A stretch of 7,251 nucleotides of DNA, from the NCBI GenBank assembly GCA_947475495.1, contig CANJNX010000036.1, positions 1 through 7,251 of the forward strand, in the 5' to 3' direction. The notes below the pieces were generated by a model that did not search any database, had not been told where the DNA came from, and was given only the letters and a program-made list of their open reading frames with translations. The DNA comes from Comamonadaceae bacterium. Lineage in GTDB: Bacteria; Pseudomonadota; Gammaproteobacteria; Burkholderiales; Burkholderiaceae_C. Positions 6,125-7,251 of the stretch are shown piece by piece; the stretch's first letter is position 1, and each line of letters starts with the position of its first letter. A program made the position numbers and the translations under genes.

Positions 6125-7251
6125 ATGACCTCACCTCAGCCCGCCACGCCTTTTGCACCCAGCGAAACCGCCTTGGATGCCACCTTTTCTCCTTTACATA
6201 ACCCCACATTTTTGCAAGCGTGTTTGCGCCATGCAACGCCCTACACCCCTTTGTGGTTGATGCGCCAAGCCGGGCGTTACCTTCCTGAATACCGCGCTTC
6301 TCGCGCCAAAGCCGGTAGCTTCATGGGGCTAGCAACCAACCCCGATTACGCAACAGAGGTGACGCTGCAGCCGCTCGAACGTTTCCCACTGGATGCGGCC
6401 ATTTTGTTTAGCGACATTTTGACAGTCCCCGACGCCATGGGATTGGGCTTGAGCTTTGCCCAAGGGGAAGGACCCCGCTTTGCCCACCCTGTCCGCGATG
6501 AAGCGGCGGTAGCCCAGCTCAAAGTTCCTGACATGGATAAATTGCGTTACGTCTTTGACGCAGTGAGCAGCATTCGCAAGGCACTGACCCAAGCCGATGG
6601 CAAAGGCCGGGTGCCTCTGATTGGTTTTTCTGGCAGCCCGTGGACCTTGGCTTGCTACATGGTTGAAGGAGCGGGGTCGGACGATTACCGCTTGGTCAAG
6701 ACCATGCTGTACGCTCGACCTGATTTGATGCACCGCATCTTGGCAGTCAACGCAGATGCGGTTGCCGCCTACTTGAATGCGCAAATCGATGCAGGAGCCC
6801 AAGCCGTCATGGTGTTTGACAGCTGGGGCGGCGTATTGGCCGATGGCGCATTTCAATCTTTCAGCTTGGCCTACACAGCACGGGTATTGGCGCAGCTCAA
6901 GCGCCATGGCGCCCAAGGCCAGGTGATTCCCCGCATTGTGTTCACCAAGGGCGGCGGTTTGTGGCTCAAAGAGATGGAATCCCTCGACTGCGATGTGTTG
7001 GGTCTGGACTGGACAGTCAATCTCGGCAAAGCACGCGCTGCAGTCGGCGGCGAAATCAACGGCCCTGGCAAAGCACTCCAAGGCAATATTGACCCCAACG
7101 TTCTTTTTGCCCCACCTGTTCACATTGCCACCGAAGTTGCCCGTGTGCTGGACAGCTTTGGCGCGCCGCACCAAGGCCCTGGGACTGGGCCCACCCACAT
7201 CTTCAACCTGGGCCACGGCATAAGCCAACACACCCCGCCTGAGCATGTTTC
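6125..7251 (+). CDS. hemE: Uroporphyrinogen decarboxylase HemE (3' end cut by window edge)
   Basis: The enzyme removes the four acetate carboxyl groups of uroporphyrinogen III to give coproporphyrinogen III, a cytoplasmic step of haem synthesis. The frame is open from the ATG at 6125 to the window end, covering 375 complete codons. Hallmarks in order are [15 protein letters not shown] with Arg47 and Arg51, FSDIL with the catalytic Asp97, [16 protein letters not shown] with Tyr178, [22 protein letters not shown], and near the end [18 protein letters not shown] with His364. Every active-site residue known from the family is present. Judging from E. coli HemE (354 residues), only about 15-20 residues are missing. 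The protein has about 20 extra N-terminal residues (rich in P, A and T) before the conserved [10 protein letters not shown] region; no ATG lies closer, and only a TTG at residue 17 could shorten it. It follows the DsbD-like gene after 34 bases. Confidence 0.97.
   Translation, partial: MTSPQPATPFAPSETALDATFSPLHNPTFLQACLRHATPYTPLWLMRQAGRYLPEYRASRAKAGSFMGLATNPDYATEVTLQPLERFPLDAAILFSDILTVPDAMGLGLSFAQGEGPRFAHPVRDEAAVAQLKVPDMDKLRYVFDAVSSIRKALTQADGKGRVPLIGFSGSPWTLACYMVEGAGSDDYRLVKTMLYARPDLMHRILAVNADAVAAYLNAQIDAGAQAVMVFDSWGGVLADGAFQSFSLAYTARVLAQLKRHGAQGQVIPRIVFTKGGGLWLKEMESLDCDVLGLDWTVNLGKARAAVGGEINGPGKALQGNIDPNVLFAPPVHIATEVARVLDSFGAPHQGPGTGPTHIFNLGHGISQHTPPEHV

Noticed and set aside
6329..7246. Open frame of 305 codons on the minus strand opposite hemE
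   Set aside because: hemE is unmistakable on the plus strand; the opposite frame has no family motif and no start signal.
1..7251. Mobile element, phage, defence or CRISPR content
   Set aside because: No transposase, integrase, inverted terminal repeat, direct-repeat array or defence-type domain was seen; every long gene belongs to a common housekeeping or conserved family.

Overview
The window reads as ordinary, densely packed bacterial chromosome. Protein similarity as I recall it points to a betaproteobacterium of the order Burkholderiales, plausibly Comamonadaceae. The main pointers are the HemE and DsbD/ScsB-like sequences and the general style of the genes; no rRNA or other taxonomic marker is present, so this is an inference. 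I see no insertion sequence, integrase, CRISPR array, tRNA, rRNA or long repeat. Coding density is very high: the largest gap between genes is 63 bases, so no gene-free stretch exceeds 300 bases.

Layout, left to right. (1) Positions 1-327, plus strand: the 3' end of a LysE/RhtB-type amino-acid exporter. (2) Positions 391-1059, plus: a histidine-phosphatase (phosphoglycerate mutase-like) protein whose usual second catalytic histidine is replaced by serine. (3) Positions 1069-1911 and 1920-3500, minus: a two-gene unit with a radical SAM protein (B12-binding-like N-terminus, DUF4080-like C-terminus) first and a creatininase-family metallohydrolase second, 8 bases apart. It converges on the phosphatase gene with only 9 bases between the stops. 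(4) Positions 3518-3826, plus: a small DUF167/YggU-family protein, divergent from the radical SAM gene across 17 bases. (5) Positions 3862-6090, plus: a large DsbD/ScsB-type membrane thiol-disulfide reductase with three redox cysteine pairs. (6) Positions 6125 to the window edge, plus: hemE, uroporphyrinogen decarboxylase, missing only its last residues.

Functional links are loose. DsbD-type proteins send reducing power to the periplasm, including for cytochrome c maturation, and hemE makes a haem precursor, so the right half has a mild haem/redox theme. The radical SAM and creatininase-family genes look co-transcribed; their substrate is unknown.

The most interesting signal is regulatory. 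The radical SAM gene, the DUF167 gene and hemE each have a -10-like hexamer exactly 6 bases before the ATG and no convincing Shine-Dalgarno sequence, the geometry expected if transcription starts on the A of the start codon (leaderless mRNA). The first two share one overlapping 7-base -10 element read on opposite strands. I did not find a convincing undescribed multi-gene system.
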